This document shows, piece after piece, positions 12,014 through 23,502 of a stretch of 64,000 nucleotides of DNA. The DNA is from Anoplolepis gracilipes (lineage: Eukaryota; Arthropoda; Insecta; Hymenoptera; Formicidae). The DNA lies in NCBI RefSeq assembly GCF_047496725.1, contig NC_132981.1:6290001-6354000 (forward strand). The letters run 5' to 3'. How positions within the stretch are numbered: the first letter of the stretch is position 1; the number at the start of each line of letters is the position of its first letter. The notes under the pieces are model-generated. The model worked only from the letters and a program-made list of their open reading frames with translations, searched no databases and had not been told where the DNA came from. A program made the translations under genes and the position numbers.

Positions 12014-14650
12014 GTGCAATTCCCTTGTCGAGAGATATATAATGAAAGTAACACGCTGCTTAGTGTTTTAAGAACGACTCTAGTATAGTCTCAAGAGAAC
12101 GCGATAATAATACGATTCGTAAAATACACTTTTGTTTTCCTTTACTTTCTCGAAAATGAAAACTGTTATCCTATTATTTGTAAATCAATTCTTCTCATTC
12201 AGCAAAAATTTCTAAAATTTATTTTAAGCGCGCGATATAATTTTTTTCGACAAAATTTATTCCGAATTCGCCAAACGAATAATCGAGCGTGATAAAAAGC
12301 GATAAAAAAGATCAAGGCTGGTTCATTATCGGAAAGGAAAAAGAAGACGATCGAAGCTTCACCACAGATCCGGATATCGTTGCGATAAAAGGGAAGCGGT
12401 TACGTACTTGGTACTTGAGGGTCGGTATTAAGCGGGACGCGACGATGTGATGGTGAAGATGGGAAACGCGGCGAAATGGTTGCGCCAAGCTGCACACACA
12501 ACCGGGGGTTCGGAAGCTGGTGGCATTGTCGGGTGCGCAACCACGCTTTTATTGTCGGCATTCTAGACGAACAATAAAGCTCCTGTTCCACATTTCGCGC
12601 TTATCGTCACATTCATATCGACCGGGGGTGCCTCGTTTGTCGCTAATGGAGCGACACGTCAACCCTCGGATTCACCGAATCCCTCCGAAAGCGACTTAAC
12701 GTTTCCAACGTTACCGCTCGCTATCGTTCGCCCAATGATGCTGCGAAAGGTTGAATTCGAAGCTTTGACCTTTCTCGCTTTCTCGCTTCGTCGTTTCATC
12801 GATAGTCCCCATAGTCATTTAGCGGGCTCGAATTACTTAATACGCAGAACCATTCATTTGATTAACGATTGCCTAGCTAACCGGATGACGAACTTTAATG
12901 TCACGTTCTAGATTAAGACGAGAGATAAAATGGAAATTTAACCCTCTCATGAGAGATGTCTTATATTATATTTGCGCTTCTGCTTACATATAATGGATAT
13001 AACATATAGTTTTTATAATAACGAAAATTGACACAAAATACTTTTCAAACACCTATAAACAAAAATAAATTTTTTACTATTTTTTATTGAAATGTAATTT
13101 TTTCCTAGCAGGCAAAAGAAGACTTACGTATTAAGAACATGTGATTAAGAAATAAAAAGAGAAGCGATTCCATCTTTTTTTACTACTTCATATCTCAAGA
13201 TTATATCTAATACGTTCATATTATTGTAAAATATTTTAGACGACTTAGTATTTTAAAAATAACTGATACTGATGATAAAAATAAAATTTGTGAAACATTC
13301 ACACTATCCTAACAAGATTTGACATCAGGCAACAGTTTCTAAATGATATTTTAATCATTTTATTAAAATGATTTTTAATGATAAACAAAATAAACATATT
13401 CTGCATTTATTTTAATATCTTGAAGTAAGGATAATGCAACATTTATATTTTAATATAATAATATAATATAATAATATATAAATATTGAGTTTGTTTTGCA
13501 TTGATATAAATATTTTGTATATCTTTCAGATGTTATTTATCATTTCTCTTCTCCATTTTGGACATTAATTACACGGATGATAAGTCTCGTGAATTTAACA
13601 GAATTTACTCGATTAAGAATAATAAAATCCAACATTTTCGAGAAAGCGCAGAATAATCACGTTGTAATGTGAGATAAATTATTATCGATCTCGAAAGTAT
13701 ATATATGCCGCTATATCACTTTTCTTTATTCTGTCCCCGTTGTAAAACAATACTTCGACACCATTCGAATATATGTATATACGCTTTTATCGACTATGTT
13801 TCCAATTTTATAATACCATTTATTGCGAAATATGATATGTGCTCTTTAGCATATTTGAAAAAGAATTCTCTGCTACTTTATGCCATCAGTAAGGTATTAT
13901 CTTACACTCTTATTAACTTATATTTTTCGTATCACATAACAACACCACATTAGATTTGATTACGGATGAAAATGTCGTAATTTCTGTGTTTATTCGAAGA
14001 AACGCTGCGAAAAACGATTCAACGTGATGGTCGTAACAACAGAGCGTACGCGAGACCACCGTACCTCATAAATATTAATTTCACGAAATGATCGTAGGAG
14101 CAAAATAACCGTTACATTATACGATATATGTACGTACGCCAACGCATATATGTGTTCTTTCCGGGCTTTTAATTAGTTAATTAATAACGGATGAAAAACT
14201 GTTTCGACGTGAATTAAAAATTCGGGGATCCGCGTAATAATTCATAACAGAGCGTACATCTCGCGACAGGTAGTAAAAACTCACGAGAAGATAATGATAT
14301 TCTCTCGATTTGTTTTATAATAAAAAGAAAATGGGATAAATATATACACGGACGGCAGTTGTGGTCATCGCGCGCGAAAGTACGATGGGACCGAATGAAT
14401 GAGGGAAACAGGAATCTGGATTTTAATATTTTTCGCGACCCGTTATAAATCAACGTACTAATTTATTCCTTTAATTAACCGCATTAATCGGGCTCGCGCG
14501 CGTTATTTAGCGCTCTGATTCCCCCGGTTAGAACCGCGTTGCATCACAAAGAATCGCGTAAAAGCACCGGAAACGCTACTAACGCAAACTTCATTCTTGC
14601 GCGCGTATAATAAAGAACAAATGTACAGAGAAAATGCGCGATAAAAACAA
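12014..14650. other. Noncoding DNA, GC-richer then AT-rich
   Basis: Positions 12300-12920 are GC-richer with overlapping short minus-strand frames and no recognisable product. Positions 12920-13980 are AT-rich, with an imperfect array of ATAAT/ATATA units at 13450-13480. Positions 13980-14650 are balanced and contain several TAATTA-type motifs, which are common in such DNA. Confidence 0.45.
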
Positions 14651-14654
14651 TTAC

Positions 14655-14734
14655 CTTTGTGAAGCGCCACTACCGCCTCCGCCTCCGCCGCCGCCTCCGC
14701 CGCCGCTGGCCGCTGCCGCTCGCGCGTTTTCCGG
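14655..14734 (-). CDS. Candidate 80-bp internal exon, Ala/Gly-rich
   Basis: On the minus strand a pyrimidine-rich tract ending in CTCGTCCAG stands directly before 14734, as at a splice acceptor. After 14655 the sequence reads CACAAAG then GTAATT, as at a splice donor. The 80 bp between are open in two frames. The first reads Pro-Glu-Asn-Ala-Arg, four Ala, Ser, eleven Gly, then Ser-Gly-Ala-Ser-Gln. The glycine codons mix GGC, GGA and GGT, so the run is not a pure triplet repeat. A shifted frame reads an Ala/Glu-rich peptide ending ALHK. The third frame meets a stop. Gly/Ala homopolymers of this kind are common in insect transcription factors and RNA-binding proteins, but I cannot name the gene and see no partner exon. 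The alternative is a chance GC-rich trinucleotide patch. Confidence 0.3.
14669..14706. repeat. Imperfect CCG/CCT trinucleotide repeat
   Basis: Interrupted run of GCC, TCC and CGC triplets on the plus strand, inside the candidate exon. It is the GC-richest spot in this part of the window. Confidence 0.8.
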
Positions 14735-15660
14735 CTGGACGAGGAAAATCAAAGAAGCGAAGGTAATTTAGCTTATCTCGCGAGAGCGATTACGCTGATG
14801 TCGGAAATATGACGAATGTAAACGATAGAGATCTCTTTCACATTGTCCCTTTGTTCTGTCATGCAATAATGATCATCTTAAAATCAAGTTGTGCAAAAAA
14901 AAAAAGATAACAAAAATACACGTGTCTTTCTCTCAGAAACTATTCATTAAAAAAGAAGCTAGTTCGATTTCGTCAACTGTTTAATTTCGCGAATCGCTAA
15001 TTAAAAGATTGTTCTGCATTAAAGCTGTTAATACTTTCAATATCGGATGTAATGTACTAATGAAAAACTGGACACGCGTTCTCATCGGCGACACGTGCAC
15101 GTGTGCATTCAAAAAATTCGAATTAATCGAAGGAATTACGCCCGTTAGCGCATTAATAAGTAAAAGGATTTCCACGACGTGTTTAATTAATTAATCGTCA
15201 TGCTCACCATCCTCACCACCGCTAATCTTTCCACCGCAAGTACAATTCGTTTGCTGTAGGAATTGGCGCCGATCGATCGTCATCTTTGAGCTCTTCCCAT
15301 CAATTGCGCCCGAGTTCCGCATTTGCTGCCGCAATCTTCGAAAATGATCGCGTTAATCGCAACGACTATTAATTACGGATCCCCGCTTGGAGAGCCGATG
15401 TGAGAGCCGAGTAATCACGCTCTCGCTTTGTGCCGCACCGTTTGGCGTTCCGTCGGTGAGCTTAATTTCTTCGATGCTACCCCGAGTACGGACAGGATCT
15501 CCGACATCGAAACTACTGATCCGTTCCACAATTCCATCATTATCGTCTCGCTACTAATAGCCCCCGTTACGCTAATTGGACCTTCGGCGCGTCGACCGTG
15601 TTAATCGCTCTGGTAATGCCATCATTAAAACAACGCGCTTGATGAAACGTGAATGTGCGA
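14735..15660. other. Balanced CpG-containing noncoding stretch
   Basis: Mostly balanced in composition with no recognisable open frame. It lies upstream of the candidate exon in that exon's own orientation. It contains the tandem E-box palindrome at 15091-15104. Confidence 0.45.
15091..15104. promoter_or_regulatory. Tandem E-box palindrome
   Basis: ACACGTGCACGTGT is a perfect 14-bp palindrome made of two abutting CACGTG boxes (15092-15097 and 15098-15103). CACGTG is the known site of bHLH dimers such as Clock/Cycle, Myc/Max and USF. Direct abutment would stop two dimers from sharing a face, so only one may be used at a time. Function is inferred from the motif only. Confidence 0.3.
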
Positions 15661-16074
15661 AAGATCGAAAGAAAACTCGTTTATTTTCCGATTTTTATAG
15701 TTTGTGCGTTCTCGTCACATTAAATGAATCGAGTCAAACGTGTCGATAATATTAATTAGATATATTATTCTATTTTTTAAACACCTATAAAAATCTGCTA
15801 AAAATGCAAGGATATAATTGAGTAATAATTATATTAATTACATCGTGACGATACTTGTTTCAATATTAATGAAATTATCATAATCACCCTAAATAAATTA
15901 ATACAATAAATACGTAGAAAAAAGAAATAATAAAAGTGCAGTTTCTCTTTGGTTTTTATCTGTCATGATGAGGCAGGAATACGTCGAAACGCATTATTAT
16001 CAAAGATTACGTCATCCGTGAAAATCTATGAAGTGTAATACTTTCATGAACAAATTCAAACTCTCTTTATTACG

Positions 16075-16075
<1 letters not shown>
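15661..16075. other. AT-rich noncoding DNA
   Basis: No recognisable feature before the TA array. Confidence 0.5.

Positions 16076-16076
<1 letters not shown>

Positions 16077-16122
<46 letters not shown>
16077..16122. repeat. (TA)n microsatellite, about 23 units
   Basis: About 46 bp of perfect alternating TA. Confidence 0.95.
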
Positions 16123-16126
<4 letters not shown>

Positions 16127-17180
16127 GTAAAAATAAATAGAAAGAAATAAATCATATACGTTTGTGCACTGTATGGCAATTATTAATTGAAAAACGATTT
16201 ATAATTTAAAAAAAAAGACAAACGAAAATTTTGTAATCACATCAAGAATAGATATTATTGTACAGAATATTTCTTGACATAATGCAATTATTTGTGCATT
16301 ATATTATATTAAATGAATAAATTCATACTGTATAGATTAGCACTGATCGTGTAAAATTTCAAGTTTTTATAGTCTAAAGAAAAAATACTAAAATAATAAT
16401 TTATATATTCATATAAATACTCAAGATTTTCTTCAGTGTCGACTGACAGTTGCAATTAAAATTGTTTAAAAGGATTAAATAAAAGCTCCGAAGAGTAATA
16501 AATGGAAAATGAGAATAAGATTTTGATCGATTCAGACGAGATTCGGCGGGAACATCTAAAGACGGATTCAACTGTGAGGCTTTACCTCGTCGCTTATCTT
16601 ACTAAATCTCCCAGGAAACTTTATCATTCCTAAGGCGACGTAATCTCTCTTTTTCTCATTCCCCATCATCCTTTTGATCGATCAGACACTGTGGCGATTT
16701 TCCACACATTCCTATTCAGCACATCCTCATCCTCAACATTTTTATTCGACGGTTAAAGACGGTACTAATGACTACTTATCGAAATTAAAGTGCAACTGGA
16801 ATTCGCACAAAAAATTTTCAAGAAACAGTCCATTTTTACAAACTTTGATTTGTGTTTTATAAGCATAATGTAGTAAATGTCAAAAATATATTTTTTAATG
16901 TTAAAAGTTTAAAGATTATTCTATCAGCAATATTTTTCTCTCTCTGTATTTATTTCGCATATATTAAACCTTTACGTAAAAATTTCTAAAGTAATAAATA
17001 ATAAAAGATAATTCTAAACAAACCTTGCTTTATGATAAATTTAATTCGTTGTGAAAATATTAAGTGAAAAGTAGAGCTGGAACAAAAATTTTAAAATATT
17101 TTCTTTTGACACATAGAAAATTCTCGAATTAATAAATGACGGATCTAATTAAAGATCTGCCACTTTTTGTGCAGAATTTT
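16123..17180. other. AT-rich noncoding DNA
   Basis: AT-rich with a small balanced patch at 16510-16700. No gene or RNA recognised. Confidence 0.5.
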
Positions 17181-18060
17181 AACGAAATATTCATCTTCTA
17201 GGAATTTCTATAATACATACCACACCATAGTGATCGTCAGTGATCTGGACAGACATGTTAAACTTGACAAACGCAAAACTTTCGTCGGTTTCGGTGGCGT
17301 TAATGCAACTTTGCAGTAACGGATAAGTTCTGACCGATATAATCGAAAGTAAATCCCATTACGAAACCTTCGGCGTCTCGTGGACGCCGCGCTCATTCGG
17401 GATTCCGAACGGGGAGAACCAGTTCGTTGACTTATTTAAATGTCTCTAGTAAGTTTCGAACTGGGTATAAATGCCGGATGAATATTCAGGAGCGGCCATG
17501 TATACCTGTGCGCGTTTACCGCAGGTGTCTCCAGCTGTTCGATGACGACTAGCTATTCGCGATTATATACATCTGCTACAACTTCCGCGATTTTTGCGCG
17601 CGTATACATAAATCTCGACGCGCTCACATTAATTTCTGCAATCTGTTAACACACGTGTGCATCGACCGCCCCGATATTTCACATCAATTGTTACAGGGTC
17701 AGCAATGTTAAAGAGGATTCACGCCCGGCATTGATCGACGCTCGTCCATTATCGACGTTTACTGCACTTCCGTTGCGGAACTCACCGTGCGCAGCCGGAT
17801 ATCGATGATGGAACACAGTCGCTTGTTTCAAAAAATATTTTTGCTATCGTCGATGCCGAGAGCGCGGCGTGTAATTCTAGGACGGACCGACGGTTTTGCT
17901 CTGTAAACAGAGTACGGTGCGGTAACTCGTTACGGAGTTTTTTCAACTATTCCGCGCATGGTAAAAAGTGCCGCTATATCGTTGCATTGGGATCAAACGT
18001 CGGGCGGTAACGGGAGAACCCGAAAAACCGATGACATGGGTGTCCGATAGAATAACGCGG
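17181..18060. other. Balanced CpG-containing noncoding stretch
   Basis: This patch has many CpG dinucleotides but no long open frame. It contains the imperfect hairpin at 17419-17464, immediately followed by TATAAAT at 17466-17472. Nothing at the right distance downstream makes a convincing initiator, so I do not call a promoter. Confidence 0.4.
17419..17464. other. Imperfect hairpin
   Basis: Outer arms CCAGTTCG and CGAACTGG pair perfectly. Inner arms ACTTA and TAAGT also pair, separated from the outer stem by a small internal loop, with a 15-base terminal loop. At 46 bases it is shorter than usual microRNA precursors. Confidence 0.35.
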
Positions 18061-18935
18061 TTTAATAAAGAGAGTGATCGATCTTACAAGCGCTGATCAA
18101 GCGCTTTAATATTTCCATTCAAGTTTCGATATTGAATTTTATTTATTAAAAAGATTTTAATGCCAGTTTTTGCATGTTCACGTAAATTTTAACATTTTCA
18201 AAGATTTTTTCATGTAGGACTTTGCTATTATTATGCTTGATATTTAAAAAACACAATTGACAGACAATATATCGGTTATATAAAATAACACAAAAATTAT
18301 TTCAGCATCTTTTCTGAATACGTAATAAGGTTGCCATGGTATTGTATTTTATAATTTGTATTGTCGATAGGAATCGACGGATCGGACTCTTTCATATAAA
18401 AGATAACACGTTGAATGCGCCTATTTAATAAGTATTTGAGATTTAAACAAAAGAGACTATCTACTATCGTGTATCTAAAATAGACTTTTCGTTTCGTGAT
18501 CGGACAACAATCCCAACAACATAATTGTACAATGTACGTGATACTATTCAAGAGCAGAAAAAAATTTTAATTCAATAAACAAATCAAGACAATATAAATA
18601 AATAAGGAACACTGTAATCTAGCTGTCAATCATAAAAATGTCAAAACGGATTTCATTCGCTAATTAGAGCTTCGTCATAAAATAAGTTAGCACAAATCGC
18701 AATTTTATTATTATTTGCTTATTGATAAAATTCAATCGTGTAATTATTTATTAACACATAATTCCAAACTAACTTTTTTTCAATTTAAAAGATAAAGTGC
18801 TCACAGCTTTGTTTAGTCAAAAGTGATAGATTGACGAAATTTATTTGAACTGATTATTAGATAAAATATTCGGGATAAATAATAATGGAAATTTTCCCTC
18901 CACTGAAAGCTACAGATAGAAAAACGCGAGATTGT
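18061..18935. other. AT-rich noncoding DNA
   Basis: Contains the motif AAGCGCT twice near 18090 and otherwise nothing recognisable. Confidence 0.5.
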
Positions 18936-18936
18936 C

Positions 18937-18962
18937 AAAAAAAAAAAAAAAAAAAAAAAAAA
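18937..18962. repeat. Poly(A) tract, 26 bases
   Basis: Longest A run in the window, at the boundary between AT-rich DNA and the CpG-rich block to its right. It could be the tail of an old retroposed sequence, but no body is recognisable on its left. Confidence 0.9.
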
Positions 18963-19079
18963 CACGTAGAATGTGAGAATAAATAATTTGCTGGGAATTG
19001 TGTATGTTCTCTCGTCTCTTTTCTCTCTCACTCTGAAATTCCAATTCCCTCGTGCAAACTTTTCGACATGTAACACCCC

Positions 19080-20110
19080 GTCTCGCATTTATCCGTCCGT
19101 CTGCTCTGACGCGGGACAACCGAACGGTAGTAACGGGGCCGTTGCGCCTGAAAGTTTTACGCGTAACGAAGCAACGCGGGAAAGCTTTATGGAAAAAAAT
19201 TGTTTTACACTCTCGCAGAGTCGCGTGAGCAGAGCCGCCCCCGCCATCGATTGTCACGCGTTCCATCGTCGAGTAATTAATCCGTCCCGGCCGTGTGAAA
19301 GTTTGATAAAGCTCGCAAGGTGGCTTCACCGGCCGCGCCGTTAGCGAGCGCAAATCGCGAATAAATCGACGGTGCGAAATTAATGCAAAATGGAGCGATG
19401 CTCGCGTGTTAGAGGATATTAAACGCGCGCGACGAGATTTACGCGGCGCATCCGGCCGAAACGCGTATTAAAAAAAAAAAAAGAGAGAGAGAGAGAAAGA
19501 ATAAAGTACACTCGCATCATGACTGCCCTTTTTTTTTTCATGCGCTCGTCCGTCGCGCGTTTTCGCGGCTCGTTGTAACGAGCGCGTGGATTTTGCCGGT
19601 TCGGGCAAAACCGAGCGTGGCACGCGCGCGCTACGGCTTTGCGAACTGTCACGAACGGTTGAATATAAATGCAAAATCGGGTCGTCGTCCCGTCGGACAC
19701 AATGCGGCGAAAGGGAGAAAGCAGAGAGCGTAAAACGCCGGTGTTGTACGTCGAGAGCGCAGGCCGGAACCGACGGCCGCGGCGACGACAGAGTGAGGGA
19801 AGAAGAATGCGGTAGATTATGGATATATGACTGTGGAGAGAAGGGTCGTCATTATCATAAATTTATATACGGACTCGTGTTCGAGCGATGATACTCGTCG
19901 TGTGTCGCGTGATCGCGCGGGCGTGGAGCGGGACACCTGCGGGCCGCAGCCTGGCACAGAGCCATCGCGATTCTCACGATTAAATAAACAACGGCCCGGA
20001 GGAGTACACAGTGAATGCAAAACATCGCTCGGAAACGTTTCCTCTGTGCGCGCCCTATCGATCTACTTTTTCATCCTAACTTTTTCGCTCGCGCCGATGC
20101 TTGGCCCGTT
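19080..20110. promoter_or_regulatory. CpG-rich block, candidate promoter or 5' exon
   Basis: About 1 kb with high GC and dense CpG, in sharp contrast to AT-rich DNA on both sides. Open frames of 90-147 codons occur on both strands here, as expected where stops are rare, and none is recognisable. Such blocks in insect genomes often mark promoters, first exons or conserved regulatory DNA. I find no convincing TATA box, initiator or splice donor, so the orientation is unknown. A poly(A) plus GA repeat at 19469-19498 interrupts it, and a CRE palindrome lies about 130 bp to the right. Confidence 0.35.
19469..19498. repeat. Poly(A)-(GA)n tract
   Basis: Twelve A residues followed by a short GA array. 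Confidence 0.85.
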
Positions 20111-20239
20111 TGCCAAAACACATATAAGTGACTGAAGCGTATGTGAACCGATGGACGCGATTATAATTCAAAGGGGATATCTTTCACCAAAGGGAACTTA
20201 ATCCCTTCGAGTGTGTTTAAAGCCATAAAGGTATAGAGC

Positions 20240-20251
20240 AATGACGTCATT
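20240..20251. promoter_or_regulatory. CRE palindrome AATGACGTCATT
   Basis: A perfect 12-bp palindrome around the full cyclic-AMP response element TGACGTCA (20242-20249), the known site of CREB/ATF bZIP dimers. It sits just right of the CpG-rich block, which makes a promoter-linked role plausible. That role is inference. Confidence 0.35.
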
Positions 20252-21960
20252 CATAACGTTCACAATGTTCGTATACATATATACGTTCCCTAATTCTGAG
20301 ATAAGAGCAGAGAAAGAGATTTCAAATTAAAATAATTACAATTATTTATTCGCTGGAAAGGCGAAATAAGAAAATTATATATTGCTGCGTTTTTTTATAA
20401 AATATGTTATGAGATTTTGATAGAAATTATAAAAATGTGGCAAAACAAAAAAGATACAATAAGAAAATAAATGCAATGCAGCGTTTATAAACTGTACTTG
20501 GCATGACAAAGGCAGCCCGTAAATAAAAAAAAAAAAAAAAACCGATATAATGATATGCCTGAAAACATAGCATACCTATTACAAATCAATTAAATTCCAA
20601 AAAGCTTATTAATCTTGTGATTCAAGTAGCGTCGTTCGTGAGTAAGAGAGAGCTTGATATTACGTTGTATCCAAGTAGATATCCAATTACCCGAAACTTT
20701 CGGTTATCTCAGGATCGCAGCAATTCGTTATCGGATATCCTGCTTTTACGAGTTTGTAATCCGGTTATCGATCGTAGGCAGTTAATCTCGAAATATTAGG
20801 GACCCAAACCATTACAATATTATTTTATATGTGTATCTCTTGTATCTCGCAATATTATTCATATAACTAATCTGTGCAAGAAGCATTTCTCTCCAATTAC
20901 CTTAATAGATAGTTATATCGATTACATATGGAATAAAATGGGTTATATTTTCTACCGAAAACCGCAAATGGTAAAATTTATGTCTGACACGTTAAATTGA
21001 AATGCGATAAAGTAATATTCGTTAATTTTTAACAAAATATAATCTCAGCTTATCCAATTTTTGCAATTTTTATTTAATAAATATAGGCAATACAAATTAT
21101 TAAATTATTGAAGATTATCTAATTCTCTTTCTAAATGATTTAAATGATTAATATGTAATAGAAAGCATAAAAAACATAATTACACAACATTAACATACAT
21201 TATCGTTATATATGTTATCACTATATATTACATTATATCAGTATATTTGTGTGTACAGTATCGTTATGTAACTATTTCGTACAAATACGATGTAAGACGA
21301 ATATTTGTCGAGCAAAGAAATTGTTCTGTAATTACCTTTATCGTTCCATGTATATCAATTTAGCTAATCAGTTTCTGCGACAATGCATTTATCTTCATTA
21401 AAATCGAATTATAAAAGATATAATGATCTTTTAATATACATTTCAATTAACCGTTCATTGCTAAGTGTAACGATGTGAATAATTCAAAAATAAATTTGTT
21501 ATCCAAATGCGTACGATGGCCGAATAATTCGATACAAAATAAAAAAGAAAGAAATCAACGATATAGTTGAAATATCATCATCAATCCTGCATTGGTTCTC
21601 GCTATATTTTGTAGATTTTAAATAAAAAGAACCAGGAATAATAATTAATTAAAATTTTATATATAAATTTTCTTTAGAGAATATGATACATATACCTACT
21701 TGTATAATTTAGAATGATATTTCTTTATAAATTTAGACACAAGACACGTACACTCACCTACTTTATAAGTAATTAAAAAAATAATCAAATTAATGATGAA
21801 TCTCAAGATGAATCTAGAGATGAAATCTATTTAAGTGGTCCTACATTTTCAATTATATCGCAACTGGAATATGTAATATTTAATAAAAATGTGACATAAA
21901 ATTACATGTTTTTCTCAAATTATACTTTTTCCGAGTAATAATCCTTCCCTTCGGAAGTCA
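20252..21960. other. AT-rich noncoding DNA
   Basis: AT-rich. A 17-base A run lies at 20525-20541. The stretch at 20620-20800 is more balanced and holds the GTTATC/GATATCC cluster. No gene recognised. Confidence 0.5.
20678..20769 (+). promoter_or_regulatory. Cluster of GATA-like motifs
   Basis: GTTATC occurs at 20703-20708, 20727-20732 and 20764-20769, and GATATCC at 20678-20684 and 20734-20740. The reverse complement of GTTATC contains GATAA, the core of GATA-factor sites. Short motifs recur easily in AT-rich DNA, so this is weak evidence. Confidence 0.2.
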
Positions 21961-22590
21961 ACACTAAGGGTCTATAAACTTGCAAACGTGCAACATATTA
22001 TTGCATCCGTACACGCTACACTATAAGCGTTCATCCCTTCAGCAACCTTACGTTCCATTCTTTATTCTATCCTCTTGCTACACTTCTCTCCTCTCTCCCC
22101 ATTTTTTCCGTGCTTCATCGAGCTTCCTCTTCTCACCGATCTCTCCCATCCTATTCTTCCATCGTAGCCCGTTTTTCTTTTTTACGCGACCACCCTTGCC
22201 GTTATACATGGTATGCATATATTTTACAGCTCGTCGTAAAACACCCTGTGTCCCCTGGTCCCTCCTCTTTCCCTCTTCGGGGGGGGGGGGCAACTACCAC
22301 CCCCTTTGGGTATGAACGTTATCACGACCCCTGAGCTGGTCGTACCCTGTACCGGCTGGCTATAAACCGTCGAAAGATAACATCGAGATACGAAATGCGT
22401 GTTCGCGCGTAAAAGTTGCGTACGAACGCCGCGCTGGCACCTATGTATCACGAGATTTACAGTATTTATGTAATCGGAATCCTTTTGTGTAGAATTTGGA
22501 CGACCGAGCCTGACATTGTGATATCGCTGCAAGCCAATTGCGAGTGAAACAAATGATGATTTCAATTCAAAATTGCATAATACACATAAG
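21961..22590. other. Pyrimidine-rich stretch and balanced patch
   Basis: Positions 22040-22200 are strongly C/T-rich on the plus strand. A 12-base G run at 22279-22290 follows, then a balanced patch to about 22500. The 182-codon minus-strand frame ending here is not called because it crosses the GA repeat. Confidence 0.5.
22279..22290 (+). repeat. Poly(G) run, 12 bases
   Basis: Twelve consecutive G residues, rare in this AT-rich window and prone to sequencing or assembly length errors. Confidence 0.9.

Positions 22591-22591
<1 letters not shown>

Positions 22592-22634
<43 letters not shown>
22592..22634. repeat. (GA)n microsatellite
   Basis: About 18 GA units with one interruption near the right end. 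GA arrays are known binding substrates for GAGA-type factors in insects, but nothing here shows such use. Confidence 0.95.
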
Positions 22635-22635
<1 letters not shown>

Positions 22636-23470
22636 CAGATATATATACATAGAGGAACAATTAAAATAATGAAATATAAAATGTGAATCAAAGCGGAAAT
22701 TAAAAAGAAAAGTCGCGTATTAAAATTTAGTTGTAATGCATGTGATGTAAGAGAGACAAATATATAAAACAACTTAAAATTTCAGTTGTTTAAGTACGTC
22801 ACAGATACAAGAAATGCTGATTCGAGATAAAGAGAAAGACTCTCTTCGTTAAGCATATAATACAATGATAAGTTAGAAAATAAATTAAACTTACAAAATA
22901 AAAGTAAAACTAAATAATAGAAGGCATAAAGTAGCTTAATAATAAATTGTAACATATAAATATGCTTTTTGCATAAAAGAAAAAAAAGAGATAAAAAAAT
23001 ATCATTGCGTATACTAACTGAATTGTCATTTTGAAAAATATTTGGTCGTATATTTTTATCTAGAAACATTTTCCAATTTTTTGAGGAATACTTTCCAATT
23101 TCTTATGTATTATGAAAGATAGGAAGGTATATACTTTTCCCTTAGTCTTCCCTCTTGTTTATGATTCCGCTGAGAGCCCGCAAAAATGATTAATTTTAAG
23201 TTTCAAGACCACATCACCAGTCACTCTTGCCGCAAAGAATTTCGTTCGGGCAAAGATGGAAATTTTGGATATAATTAATGTTTTCTTGTGGAAACTGTAG
23301 TATATATAAATAAGATTTTCGTCATCTCTTTGCGATGTCATATCTTGCTTTGCAATGCGTAAATATTATAAGGGCTTCGCTGGCTTCACGACGCTTTAAC
23401 GCAAAGGGTAAAAGTACTTCACGTGGAAACAGAGTTTAGTCCTGCAGAAGCCAGGAGCTATGTGGTGATG
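22635..23470. other. AT-rich noncoding DNA
   Basis: No recognisable feature. Composition becomes balanced after about 23340. Confidence 0.5.

Positions 23471-23500
<30 letters not shown>
23471..23500. repeat. (GTC)10 trinucleotide repeat
   Basis: Ten perfect GTC units. They lie in a 67-codon plus-strand frame (ATG at 23423) whose translation has ten Val residues there. The frame is not recognisable and is not called. The array is a clean trinucleotide marker. Confidence 0.95.

Positions 23501-23502
<2 letters not shown>

Noticed and set aside
18910..19353. 147-codon minus-strand open frame
   Set aside because: Its C-terminal part is a Phe run translated from the poly(A) tract. The plus strand is open too.
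22224..22772. 182-codon minus-strand open frame, the longest in the window
   Set aside because: It runs through a GA microsatellite read as Ser/Leu and ends across a poly(G) run. No domain is recognisable.
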